A DNA stretch of 64,000 nucleotides from Calothrix sp. NIES-2098 (GCA_002368175.1 AP018172.1:7319001-7383000), one strand, 5' to 3'. Positions 9,368 to 18,065 are shown, numbered from the stretch's first letter. Program-made: numbers and translations. The notes: a model not told the origin generated them from the sequence alone.

Positions 9368-10066
9368 ATGAAACGTAACGGTTCCATTAAATCAACAAAT
9401 TCCCATAGGAGAAAACTGAGGGAACTGTGGCGCATGATACAAAAGATATCCTGTGGGATGTGCTTTGTCCTTGGGTTCTGGCTAATCTGTACCACTATAA
9501 CCTTAGTTTCAGTATCTTCCCAGCCCGTAGATGCCTTTTTTGTGCTGGGTGGCAGTATACAACGAGAAATATACGTAGCAAAAGAAGCTAAAAACTACCC
9601 TAATATACCGATTTTAATTTCTCATGGTTCTCCAGACCCTTGTATATGGCTAATATTCCAGAGAGAAAATACTGGGTTACAAAATATTTGGTTAGAAAAC
9701 TGTGCCAATTCTACTTGGGGAAATTTTTACTATAGTATTCCCATTTTGCGACGCTGGAAAGTACATAAGGTAAAACTGATTACTTCACCAACCCACTTAC
9801 CAAGAGCTAAATGGATGGCGCAGATTCTGTTGGGAGCTAATGGTATTTGGGTAGAGCCAGATATTGTTCAGGAGCAAGGCGTTCCGGGGAATCATGAGTT
9901 TTGGTTGAAAACTGGATTGGATGTAAGTCGTAGTTTGATATGGGCGGGTTTCAGCCAATTTATTCAGCCACAATGCGCGAAGGTGACAAGACTTGCAGAG
10001 GTAGATATGCAAGCTTGGCAAAGTCAGGGTTTTAAGTGCGAACGTCAGGGGAATTTGGGGAGATGA
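9368..10066 (+). CDS. YdcF-like (DUF218) membrane-anchored protein
   Basis: This 232-residue protein has a basic N-terminus, one transmembrane helix (about residues 29-51, CGMCFVLGFWLICTTITLV) and then the DUF218/YdcF core: VDAFFVLGGSIQREIYVAKEA, ILISHGSPDP, and a later KVKLITSPTHLPRAKWMAQ that resembles the conserved ligand-binding segment with Thr/His/Arg. YdcF proteins bind an adenine-type ligand; vancomycin-resistance SanA and ElyC members act on the cell envelope. The precise reaction is unknown. It is monocistronic and divergent from the Ctp protease across a 310-bp spacer that should hold both promoters. Confidence 0.8.
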   Translation: MKRNGSIKSTNSHRRKLRELWRMIQKISCGMCFVLGFWLICTTITLVSVSSQPVDAFFVLGGSIQREIYVAKEAKNYPNIPILISHGSPDPCIWLIFQRENTGLQNIWLENCANSTWGNFYYSIPILRRWKVHKVKLITSPTHLPRAKWMAQILLGANGIWVEPDIVQEQGVPGNHEFWLKTGLDVSRSLIWAGFSQFIQPQCAKVTRLAEVDMQAWQSQGFKCERQGNLGR

Positions 10067-10230
10067 GAGAGCAGGGGGACAAGTGAGAAATAACAATAAC
10101 TATTGCCTATTGCCCAATGCCCAATAACCAATGACAAATGACAGCTTCAACGAGAAATCTATGACACGTAGCTTTAATCCTGAGTTGCCTATTGTTTAAA
10201 ATAAGCCTGGAGATACTTGCAGGTAAATCT

Positions 10231-10557
10231 ATGGCAGATATTCGAGTGGCGATTGAGGGTGAAGATGCTGTGGCTGCAACTGAGGAACTTTTGGCGATTC
10301 CTGGTATATCGGGTAACTATGCGGTAAGTTCAGAAGTGCAGGAGAGAGAGCCAGTAATCACAACAGTGGCTACTATTGTGGGGCTTGTTGGCGGGACAAT
10401 CGCAATTGCTGAACAAATCCGTAAGTGGTATCAAGAGTACAAGCCGAAAAAGTCTGGTAAAAGAATTGAAAAGGTGTTGATTGTCGGGCGCAATGGCGGG
10501 CGGTTGCTTTTGGAGAATGCAACAATAGAAGAAATTTGCCAAATTTTAGAATCGTAA
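10231..10557 (+). CDS. EACC1-like small protein paired with the CHAT-NTPase
   Basis: I choose ATG 10231 (MADIRVAIEGEDAVAA), which has AGGT eight bases upstream, over a TTG at 10192, giving 108 residues. The pattern is a short beta strand ending in GEDA, a helix, a strand, a Gly/Ala-rich hydrophobic segment (about 50-68, TVATIVGLVGGTIAIAEQI), a basic stretch (YKPKKSGKR) and a final beta-beta-alpha unit. This closely follows the layout I remember for EACC1 (effector-associated constant component 1), a small protein found next to CHAT, trypsin-like and other effector genes in NTP-dependent conflict systems. It lies 75 bp before the CHAT-STAND gene on the same strand, which supports that reading. 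The function of EACC1 proteins is not established; an adaptor or membrane-recruitment role is my inference. Confidence 0.6.
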   Translation: MADIRVAIEGEDAVAATEELLAIPGISGNYAVSSEVQEREPVITTVATIVGLVGGTIAIAEQIRKWYQEYKPKKSGKRIEKVLIVGRNGGRLLLENATIEEICQILES

Positions 10558-10632
10558 AGATGCTATATACTCAGGAATCGAGGTTGATAAAATTGAGGAA
10601 AATACTGACACCTCAAATTCTGGAGCCGAAAT

Positions 10633-13600
10633 ATGCAAACGCTCCACCTCGACCTGAAAGCAATTGCAGATAATTACGTAGAGCTACGTTATTTTGTTGA
10701 TAATCCTAATGAGTATGAAAGGCGATCGCTTCCTTTAACAGAAATCGCAGATTTGATTGAGTTGGCGGAGCGAGATTATTACGTTTCGGATTTACCAGAG
10801 GATTATGCGGTAACTGGGCGGCGGTTGTATAACTGGTTGGATGGAAGCGATCGCACTCTGCAATCCTTGCTAAATAAGTATCGGCGCGAGGGGGTTGTTT
10901 TAGCGATCGCTACAGCAGAAGAACTCGCTCATCTGCCTTGGGAAGTGCTGCATGATGGTAATGGCTTTTTGGTGCAGCGTGTTCCGGCGGTGGTTCCGGT
11001 GCGGTGGGTGTCGGATAGCAGGGTAAAAAAATTGACTGTTGCAGGGGAACCAGAAAACCGAGCGCTACAAGTTTTGTTTATGGCGACTTCGCCCTTGGAT
11101 GTTGCACCTGTGCTGGATTTTGAGGCGGAGGAAGGGCGGATTTTATCAGCGACGGCGCGACAACCTTTAGCTTTGACAGTGGAAGAAAGCGGCTGTTTGT
11201 CGGAGTTGGGTTATTTGGTTGATAGTTACGACAAGAATTATTTTGATGTTTTACACCTGACTGGTCATGCTACTTTACGAGATGGGCAACCGCGCTTTGT
11301 TACAGAAACCCTAACAGGTGAAGCTTACTATGCCAGTGCAGCAGATATCGCTCAAGAATTACAATTTCGACTGCCGAAACTGATTTTCCTCTCTGGTTGT
11401 CGCACTGGGCAAGCTGGTAATGGGGGTGATGTACCTTCAATGGCGGAAGAATTGCTGCAAGCTGGTGCGAAAGCGGTTTTGGGTTGGGGACAAAAGGTAT
11501 TAGATCCAGAGGCGACGGCTGCGGCGGCTGCATTGTATCAGGAATTAGCGGCGGGGAAGCAAATTGTAGAGGCTGTTGCTAGTACTTACCAAGCATTAAT
11601 TAAGAATCAAGCGCGGGATTGGCATTTGTTGCGGCTGTATGCAGCAGGTGATTTACCCAGTGCATTAGTCACACCCTTGCGGAAACCTGGACGAAAACCA
11701 GCACCAGCGCCTTCTGTGACTACTCAGTTTTTAGATCCGGCGGGTAAGGTGAAAGTCCCAACGCGGGAAAGTTTTGTTGGTCGTCGTCGTCAATTGCAAG
11801 ATTGTTTAAGGGTGCTGACGCAATCACCCGATGAAATTGGGGTGTTGATTCATGGGATGGGCGGTTTAGGTAAAAGTAGTTTAGCAGCTAGGCTTTGTGA
11901 CAGACTGCCGACTTTTGAGCGTGTTGTTTGGGTAGGGAGAATTGATGAAGCTAGTTTGGTAAGTCGGTTGGCGGAAAATTTGGATGATAACGAACAACGC
12001 AAAAGCTTACAAAATTACGATGAAGAATTGAAATTTCGGTTGCGGCGAGTTTTGCAGCAGTTGCATGAGGGTGGAAAGTCGTTTTTGTTGGTGCTGGATG
12101 ACTTTGAGGTGAATTTAGAGACCTCACCCCCAACCCCTCTCCGAAGCGGAGAGGGGAGTCAAGTCCCCCCATTCCCTAGCAGGGAAGGGGGGTTAGGGGG
12201 GTTAGGTTGTTTGCAAGCGGAAGCAGCCGAGGTTTTGAAAGCTTTAGTTTGGGCGATTAGAGAAAATTACACATCCCACCGCATCATTATTACTTGCCGT
12301 TACGATTTTGAATTTAACCAGTTGCAGTATTTCTACAAGCAGCCGTTGGATGCACTGCAAGGCGCAGATTTGCGAAAAAAGTTTAATCGCCTCACAGCTT
12401 TTGGTGAGAAATCTCAGGTTGATGAGGCGTTGAAGTTACAGGCGCAGAGGCTAGCGGATGGTAATCCTCGGTTGCTGGAATGGTTAGATAAGATTCTCCA
12501 AAATACAACAGTTGATCGCGCAGCAATTTTGCAGAGGTTAGCAGCAGATCCGGTAGAGTTGCGAGAGCAAGTTTTGGCTGAGGCGTTGCTGCAACAGATG
12601 GATGAAACTATGCGGGAGATGTTGTCACGGGGTTTGGTGTTTGAGTTACCAGTACCGAGGGAAGCGTTAGCCGCAGTTTGTGAGAGTATCCCCAATTTGG
12701 AAGATTATATTAATCGGGCGGTGGCGTTGGGACTGTTAGAAGTCAGCCACGATGAAGCGTTACGAGTGCCGCGCATTTTGCCTGTGCATTTACCAGAAGA
12801 TAGGGAAGCTTTGTATAAGCAAGCGGCTGAGGTGTTGTATCGCCTTTGGCATAGGGGCAAAGGCTACGGAGAAGAACAAATGCTACAAATGCATTGGCTT
12901 GGATCGCGGGGGAAGTTGGAAAAAATAATTGTAGAGATTGCAATGGGACTAATCCCTGAATGGATTAACCGCAGTAGATTTCGTGAAACCATCAAGATTT
13001 GCCAAGATACGTTAGCAATCGTTGAAAATAATCGTCTTCTCTCGATTTTAGCCTTTGCTGAACATCAATTAGGTAAAGTTGATCAAGCATTAGAGCATTA
13101 TCAACAGGCATTAAAATGCTGTCCACCAGACGATAAAAACAGAAAAGTGGAAACGCTATATATGTTGGGAATTTTGCAGAATGCTATTGGACAGTTTGAA
13201 GAAGCAATTATTAGCAATCAAAAATCTCTAAAAATTTTAGAAGGTATTTGGCAGAGTAGAGCTACAGAAATATACCAATTGTTAATGCACAAAGCTGAAT
13301 CTGAACAAATTGAAGAAGCAATAGAACTTTATCGTAATGCTACAAACGCTAAAGCATTAAACTTACTCCAACTGTCAGTTTATAAAAATAATATTGGCAA
13401 CATCGAAGAAGCTATTGATATTTGCCAGCACTCATTGTTGCTCAGTCAAAGTATAGGTGATAGTCGTTTAATGGCAACAGTCTTGAACCAACTATCAATC
13501 CTGAAAACCAAAACTGGGAACATTGAAGAAGCATTGACTCTTGCTCAAAAATCTCTAGCGCTTAAAGAGGGTACTGGTAATATCCAAGGTAAAGCAGCAA

Positions 13601-14664
13601 CCTTGCATCAACTAGCTAGCCTCGAAGCTCAGATTGGCAAAAGCGAGGAAGCCATAGCTATTTATCAAGAATCCATATCTCTTAAAGACAGCATTGGTGA
13701 TGTCTATGGTAAAGCGATGACATTGTGGCATTTAGGATGTATTGAGGCACAAACAAATAAAAATTTTAATCAAGCTTTAGTTTATTTACAACAATCATGG
13801 GAAATTCTAGCCCAACTCAAATCTCCTGATGCTGAGAAGGTGAAACAATCACTTGCTCAAGCAAAAACACAGGCAGGTAAACAGAAATTTGCACAAGGTA
13901 AATTTGAAGAAGCACTTGATTTATATGAACAATCTCTTGCACTTCAAGAAAACAACACCGAAACTTCTCTTAAGGCAGCTACTCTACATCAATTAGCAAT
14001 TCTGAAAGCTAACTTGGGCGATATTGCTGAGGCAATCACACTTTTTCGGCAGGCACTTGCAATTGAAGAATTTGCTGATAATTTACAAGAAAAGGCAAAG
14101 ACACTATCAATGCTAGGGCAGTTATTGGCAGTACAGGGAGACTTTGATGAAGGATTAGATTATTTACAAAAATCTTTGGATATATTCCAAAATAGCCAAT
14201 CTCCTGATGCTGAAATAGTAAGAGAAGCAATCGCTAGATTAAAACGGGGACGAGCAGTATTTCTCTATGACCAGGCAATAATAAAAATCGAACACGATCA
14301 ACCACAACAAGCGATCGCCCTTTTTCAACAATCCCTTACTATCGATGAACAAATCGGCAATGTCAAAGGTCAAGCGGCGACATTGCATTGTTTGGGGATA
14401 CTCAAAGCCAACAAAGGAGAAATAGAAGAAGCGATCGCCCTTTTTCAACAATCCCTGGCACTCAAGGAACAAATCGGCAATGTCCAAGGCAAAGCAATGA
14501 CTTTGTGGTGGTTAGGACACATAGCAGAACAACAGGGTAATTACAATCAAGCACTAGATTATTTGCAACCAGCCTTGGAGATATTGCAGCGTATCCAATC
14601 GCCTAATGCTGAAGCAGTTAGGCAAATAGTAGCGAGAGTGCAAGATTTAATTCGTAATTCGTAA
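10633..14664 (+). CDS. CHAT protease - STAND NTPase - TPR repeat protein
   Basis: A 1343-residue three-part protein. The CHAT (caspase HetF-associated) domain fills about residues 1-340, with the catalytic dyad visible as H212 in LHLTGHATL and C256 in IFLSGCRTGQ. The STAND/NB-ARC-like NTPase follows: FVGRRRQLQ, Walker A GMGGLGKSS (408-416) and Walker B FLLVLDD (about 484-490). Directly after Walker B an in-frame genomic repeat adds about 30 Gly/Pro-rich residues (497-526). From about residue 800 to the end there are some 12-14 TPR units with a 40-residue period (GNIEEA...QKSLALKE...GKAATLHQLA). STAND proteins are NTP-driven switches held off until a repeat sensor binds a signal; here activation would release a caspase-like protease. 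This makes it a candidate abortive-infection or cell-death effector. The target is not predictable. Confidence 0.93.
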   Translation: MQTLHLDLKAIADNYVELRYFVDNPNEYERRSLPLTEIADLIELAERDYYVSDLPEDYAVTGRRLYNWLDGSDRTLQSLLNKYRREGVVLAIATAEELAHLPWEVLHDGNGFLVQRVPAVVPVRWVSDSRVKKLTVAGEPENRALQVLFMATSPLDVAPVLDFEAEEGRILSATARQPLALTVEESGCLSELGYLVDSYDKNYFDVLHLTGHATLRDGQPRFVTETLTGEAYYASAADIAQELQFRLPKLIFLSGCRTGQAGNGGDVPSMAEELLQAGAKAVLGWGQKVLDPEATAAAAALYQELAAGKQIVEAVASTYQALIKNQARDWHLLRLYAAGDLPSALVTPLRKPGRKPAPAPSVTTQFLDPAGKVKVPTRESFVGRRRQLQDCLRVLTQSPDEIGVLIHGMGGLGKSSLAARLCDRLPTFERVVWVGRIDEASLVSRLAENLDDNEQRKSLQNYDEELKFRLRRVLQQLHEGGKSFLLVLDDFEVNLETSPPTPLRSGEGSQVPPFPSREGGLGGLGCLQAEAAEVLKALVWAIRENYTSHRIIITCRYDFEFNQLQYFYKQPLDALQGADLRKKFNRLTAFGEKSQVDEALKLQAQRLADGNPRLLEWLDKILQNTTVDRAAILQRLAADPVELREQVLAEALLQQMDETMREMLSRGLVFELPVPREALAAVCESIPNLEDYINRAVALGLLEVSHDEALRVPRILPVHLPEDREALYKQAAEVLYRLWHRGKGYGEEQMLQMHWLGSRGKLEKIIVEIAMGLIPEWINRSRFRETIKICQDTLAIVENNRLLSILAFAEHQLGKVDQALEHYQQALKCCPPDDKNRKVETLYMLGILQNAIGQFEEAIISNQKSLKILEGIWQSRATEIYQLLMHKAESEQIEEAIELYRNATNAKALNLLQLSVYKNNIGNIEEAIDICQHSLLLSQSIGDSRLMATVLNQLSILKTKTGNIEEALTLAQKSLALKEGTGNIQGKAATLHQLASLEAQIGKSEEAIAIYQESISLKDSIGDVYGKAMTLWHLGCIEAQTNKNFNQALVYLQQSWEILAQLKSPDAEKVKQSLAQAKTQAGKQKFAQGKFEEALDLYEQSLALQENNTETSLKAATLHQLAILKANLGDIAEAITLFRQALAIEEFADNLQEKAKTLSMLGQLLAVQGDFDEGLDYLQKSLDIFQNSQSPDAEIVREAIARLKRGRAVFLYDQAIIKIEHDQPQQAIALFQQSLTIDEQIGNVKGQAATLHCLGILKANKGEIEEAIALFQQSLALKEQIGNVQGKAMTLWWLGHIAEQQGNYNQALDYLQPALEILQRIQSPNAEAVRQIVARVQDLIRNS
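12121..12210 (+). repeat. Dispersed genomic repeat inserted in frame inside the NTPase domain
   Basis: The stretch contains two hairpins: CCCCTCTCCG (12134-12143) / CGGAGAGGGG (12147-12156), and CCCCCC+TTCCCT (12165-12177) / AGGGAA+GGGGGG (12181-12192). Its base pattern is that of the common cyanobacterial spacer repeat beginning CTCACCCCCAACCCCTCTCC. It adds residues TSPPTPLRSGEG... without breaking the frame. Confidence 0.8.
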
Positions 14665-14666
14665 TT

Positions 14667-14765
14667 TGTCATTGCGTTGGCGGAAAGCCTTCCCGAAGGG
14701 TACGGAACGAAGTGCAGTGAAGCAATCGCGAGGGCTGGGATTGCTTCGCTTCGCTCGCAATGACA
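14667..14765. repeat. Dispersed palindromic repeat bounded by TGTCATTGCG / CGCAATGACA
   Basis: The ends TGTCATTGCG (14667-14676) and CGCAATGACA (14756-14765) are perfect inverted repeats. The interior carries further palindromic parts (GAAGCAATC ... GATTGCTTC). It starts 3 bp after the stop of the TPR gene. This is a familiar type of dispersed repeat in Nostoc-group genomes and could act as a 3' hairpin for the upstream transcript. Confidence 0.8.
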
Positions 14766-14844
14766 GTTATCATTCAACTCGATTGTGCTGGGTGCGATCG
14801 CCGATTTTGCGTTAAGCTAACTTATCCACCAGTCTTTGATACTC

Positions 14845-15159
14845 ATTAATGAGGCTTTTAGCTTCATTAATGAGGCTCGGAACTCCATTAATGAGGCTCG
14901 GAACTCCATTAATGAGGCTCGGAACTCCGTTAATGAAGCTCGGAACTCCGTTAATGAGGCTCGGAACTCCATTAATGAGGCTCGGAACTCCATTAATGAA
15001 GCTCGGAACTCCGTTAATGAGGCTCAGAACTCCGTTAATGAGGCTCGGAACTCCGTTAATGAGGCTCGGAACTCCGTTAATGAAGCTCGGAACTCCGTTA
15101 ATGAAGCTCGGAACTCCATTAATGAGGCTCAGAACTCCGTTAATCAAAATCAATGACCA
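14845..15159. repeat. 21-bp minisatellite, about 14 full units
   Basis: Unit (A/G)TTAATGA(G/A)GCTC(G/A)GAACTCC repeats with exact 21-bp phasing from 14845 to 15138, plus a degenerate last copy. The first copy is diverged. Variation is confined mainly to positions 1, 9 and 14. Because 21 is a multiple of three and the unit has no stop, several frames stay open and would encode heptads such as INEARNS (plus) or LINGVPS (minus). I see no RBS or start context that favours a gene; it ends immediately before nanE. Confidence 0.92.
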
Positions 15160-15849
15160 ATGCCCAATTTAATTGCAACCTTTAACAAAGGACTAATTGT
15201 ATCTTGTCAAGCACCTGTTGATTCTCCACTACATCAACCGCTAGTAATTGCCGCAATGGCACAAGCTGCTGAAAACAACGGTGCTATGGGCGTGCGCATA
15301 GATACTCCAAATCATATCAGCGCGGTGCGTGCCAGTGTGAAAGTGCCAATTATTGGGCTATGGAAGCAAGTAATCGCTGGCTTTGATGTCTACATTACAC
15401 CCCAGTTTCACCATGCTCAGGCTGTGGCGCAAGCAGGCGCAGACATTATCGCCATTGATGCAACAACGAGAAGCCGTCCGGGTAATGAAAATTTAGCAGA
15501 GATAATTGCCCAAATTCATCAGGAATTAAATAAGCCAGTGATGGCAGATATCGATACAATTGAGGCGGCAAAAGCAGCAGCAGACGCTGGAGCAGATATT
15601 GTGGGAACAACTCTTTTTGGTTACACTGCCTCAACCAAACATCTTCAACCTCCTGGTTGGGAACTCCTGAGCCAGATGGTAGAACAGCTAAATATTCCCG
15701 TAATTTGTGAAGGTGGAATTGCTTCACCCCAAATGGCTCGTAAAGCTTTAGATTTGGGAGCTGATGCTGTTGTTGTTGGCACTGCAATCACTGGTATTGA
15801 CATCCAAGTCAGAGCCTATAAATCAGCGCTGAGTTCAGAAGAATTATGA
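15160..15849 (+). CDS. nanE: N-acylglucosamine-6-phosphate 2-epimerase
   Basis: This 229-residue TIM-barrel protein interconverts N-acetylmannosamine-6-P and N-acetylglucosamine-6-P. Family blocks are LIVSCQAPVDSPLH at the N-terminus, MGVRIDTPNHISAVR, PIIGLWKQ, IDATTRSRPG, VMADIDTIEEA-like VMADIDTIEAAKAAADAGAD, GTTLFGYT and the phosphate-binding VICEGGIASP ... ADAVVVGTAIT. Length is standard. The stop overlaps the start of ackA (ATGA), so the two are translationally coupled. The minisatellite ends at its start codon, so its promoter must lie in or before that array. No sialic-acid catabolic genes are adjacent; a role in amino-sugar recycling from cell wall or glycans is inferred. Confidence 0.93.
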   Translation: MPNLIATFNKGLIVSCQAPVDSPLHQPLVIAAMAQAAENNGAMGVRIDTPNHISAVRASVKVPIIGLWKQVIAGFDVYITPQFHHAQAVAQAGADIIAIDATTRSRPGNENLAEIIAQIHQELNKPVMADIDTIEAAKAAADAGADIVGTTLFGYTASTKHLQPPGWELLSQMVEQLNIPVICEGGIASPQMARKALDLGADAVVVGTAITGIDIQVRAYKSALSSEEL

Positions 15850-17063
15850 AAATACTTGTACTGAATGCCGGATCTAGTAGTCAAAAAAGTTGTCTGTATG
15901 ACATAAATGATGATGCTTTACCCAAGCAAGCACCTCAACCGCTGTGGGAAGGCAAAGTCAACTGGACTCAAGATAGAGGCGTAGCAGAAATTCAAGTGAA
16001 AACGGCTACAGGTGAAGTGCTGCAAGAATCAATCTATGCAGATTCTCGCCAAGCTCATGTTACCTATATGCTCTACACTCTAACTCGCGGTGCTACTAAA
16101 GTAATTGGTCAGCTATCGGAAATTGATGTAGTCGGTCATCGTGTAGTGCATGGCGGACAAAATTACCGCAATAGTACGGTGATTACTGAAGATGTTAAAA
16201 AAGCGATCGCTCAATTAGCTACCCTAGCTCCCGCCCATAATCCGGCGGCGGTGGAAGGAATGGAAGCGATTGAAAAAAGCTTGGGTTCAGTCAAGCAGGT
16301 GGCGGTATTTGATACCGGATTTCATGCCACTATCCCCGATGCAGCTGCAGTTTACCCCGGCCCTTATGAATGGGTGGAACAAGGTATCCGTCGCTATGGG
16401 TTTCATGGCATCAGTCACCAATACTGCGCTCAACGTGCTGCTGATATCCTCGGCAAAGATTTAGCATCCTTGCGATTAATTACTTGTCATTTAGGTAATG
16501 GTTGCTCTTTAGCTGCAATTAAAAACGGTCGCAGCGTTGATACTACTATGGGCTTCACTCCCTTAGATGGTGTGATGATGGGCAGTCGTTCTGGTTCAGT
16601 AGATCCGGGAATTCTGATTTACCTATTACGACAATCTAATTATTCTGCTGAAAGGCTGGATTATGTTCTGAATAAAGCTTCTGGCTTACGTGGTATTTCT
16701 GGAGTATCCAGCGATTTACCGCAAGTCATGGAAGCGATCGCCGAAGGTAATTATCGTGCCCAACTTGCTTGGGATATCTACGTACATCGCTTGCGTTCTG
16801 GGATTGGTTCGATGCTTGCCAGTTTGGGGGGACTAGATGCTTTAGTATTTACCGCAGGTGTGGGTGAAAAATCCCCCGGAATTCGCCAAGCTGTCTCAGA
16901 AGCCTTTGGTTTCCTAGGGTTGAAAATCGACCCAGAGAAGAATCAAAACAACCCTGTCGATATTGATATTGCCACCCCAGAATCAGCAGTGCGGGTATTG
17001 GCGATTCATACTCAGGAAGATTGGGCGATCGCTCAACAATGTTGGCAAATTTTGCAAAAGTAA
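15846..17063 (+). CDS. ackA: Acetate kinase
   Basis: At 405 residues this matches acetate kinase, which interconverts acetate + ATP and acetyl-phosphate + ADP in the cytoplasm. Visible signatures are VLNAGSSSQK at the N-terminus (phosphate site), VVGHRVVHGG, VAVFDTGFHATIPD, YGFHGISHQY, ITCHLGNGCSL and TTMGFTPLDGVMMGSRSG, all characteristic of the acetate kinase branch of the ASKHA fold. It overlaps the nanE stop by four bases. No phosphotransacetylase gene is adjacent. Context suggests acetate released from N-acetyl sugars could be handled by the same operon, but this is inference. Confidence 0.96.
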   Translation: MKILVLNAGSSSQKSCLYDINDDALPKQAPQPLWEGKVNWTQDRGVAEIQVKTATGEVLQESIYADSRQAHVTYMLYTLTRGATKVIGQLSEIDVVGHRVVHGGQNYRNSTVITEDVKKAIAQLATLAPAHNPAAVEGMEAIEKSLGSVKQVAVFDTGFHATIPDAAAVYPGPYEWVEQGIRRYGFHGISHQYCAQRAADILGKDLASLRLITCHLGNGCSLAAIKNGRSVDTTMGFTPLDGVMMGSRSGSVDPGILIYLLRQSNYSAERLDYVLNKASGLRGISGVSSDLPQVMEAIAEGNYRAQLAWDIYVHRLRSGIGSMLASLGGLDALVFTAGVGEKSPGIRQAVSEAFGFLGLKIDPEKNQNNPVDIDIATPESAVRVLAIHTQEDWAIAQQCWQILQK

Positions 17064-17192
17064 AAAATTGCACTCAAAATAGTACCTTTGCGATTCTCTG
17101 CGTTGCCATTAACCTTGGCTGGTTGATTTAGGGTGTGCTGTAATTATAGATACATAACAACAGCCCTTAACTCAAAAGGTTAATCAAGCATC

Positions 17193-17978
17193 ATGTTCGC
17201 TCAATATCGTCAAACTATAGGTGCATTTTTAACAGTTTGTTTGTGTATGCTAGGTGTTGGCTCAATGCAATATCCCCAACTACAAAAACTGTTAAGAAGT
17301 CGAGAAACTATTACCTTGGAAAGTCTAGAAGGGGAAATTAAAGCAGAACAAGTTCGGCTAAATCTGATCAAGCAAACGCCTAGTTTTGGTTACGATAACT
17401 TAATTGCCGATTGGGTATATATCAATTTTTTGCAATACTTTGGCGACGATGAAGCACGTGCCAAAACAGGTTACAGTTTTAGTCCAGAATATTTTGAAGT
17501 CATTCTCGAACGCGATCCAAAATTTTTAGCTGCTTATTTGGGTCTATCTACTAGTACTTCTATGTATGCTGGTCTACCCGAACGCTCTATAGACATAATG
17601 CAACAAAGTTTAAAATTTTTATCGCCGAAAGTACCTGAAAAGTCTTATTATGCATGGCGGTACAAAGGCATAGATGAATTATTATTTTTGGGGAGTTCTC
17701 AAGCTGCCAAGCACTCTTTTGTCAAAGCTGCTGATTGGGCTAGCCAATCTTCAGACGAAGAAAGCAAGCTGATAGCTCATATTTCTCAGAGAACTGCTCA
17801 ATTCCTCAATCATAATCCTAATAGCAAAAAAGCTAGAATTTCTACATGGACAATGGTATTAAATAACGGAGTTGATGACAAAACTCGTAAACGAGCAATC
17901 AGAGAAATCGAGGCGTTAGGAGCTAAAGTAGTCTCTACTCCTGAAGGTTACAAAATTATCCCGCCTGCAAAAGATTAG
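17193..17978 (+). CDS. Conserved hypothetical protein, N-terminally anchored
   Basis: The 261-residue protein has a hydrophobic N-terminal segment (about residues 8-25, TIGAFLTVCLCMLGVGSM) that should be a signal anchor, then a mainly helical body. Helix-turn-helix pairs around residues 105-200 (FLAAYLGLSTSTSMYAG; SYYAWRYKGIDELLFLG) look like degenerate TPR units. The C-terminal 50 residues (KRAIREIEALGAKVVSTPEGY) form an alpha-beta tail. I do not recognise a named family. It is a conserved-looking soluble domain facing the periplasm or lumen. It sits 129 bp after ackA on the same strand and could be separately transcribed. Confidence 0.75.
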   Translation: MFAQYRQTIGAFLTVCLCMLGVGSMQYPQLQKLLRSRETITLESLEGEIKAEQVRLNLIKQTPSFGYDNLIADWVYINFLQYFGDDEARAKTGYSFSPEYFEVILERDPKFLAAYLGLSTSTSMYAGLPERSIDIMQQSLKFLSPKVPEKSYYAWRYKGIDELLFLGSSQAAKHSFVKAADWASQSSDEESKLIAHISQRTAQFLNHNPNSKKARISTWTMVLNNGVDDKTRKRAIREIEALGAKVVSTPEGYKIIPPAKD

Positions 17979-18042
17979 TAATTGGTCAAGAGTCAAGACT
18001 CATAAGTTATACCAATTTGAAAAAAGAATGCGAAAGATTGTA

Positions 18043-18065
18043 GGGGCACGGCACTGCCGTGACCT
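18043..18065. repeat. Short dispersed palindrome (GGGGCACGGCA-C-TGCCGTG)
   Basis: CACGGCA (18047-18053) and TGCCGTG (18055-18061) form a perfect 7-bp stem with a 1-nt spacer. This phrase is a common spacer repeat in Nostoc-type genomes. Confidence 0.65.

Noticed and set aside
14845..15159. CRISPR array
   Set aside because: The 21-bp units are contiguous without spacers and no cas gene is present.
14812..15172. Three overlapping open frames with heptad peptides (INEARNS, LMRLGTP, LINGVPS)
   Set aside because: They follow from a 21-bp minisatellite lacking stops; no frame has a ribosome-binding site or a non-repeat domain.
15846..17063. Butyrate kinase instead of acetate kinase
   Set aside because: The GFHGISHQY, CHLGNGCSL and TTMGFTPLDG blocks and 405-residue length are those of acetate kinase.
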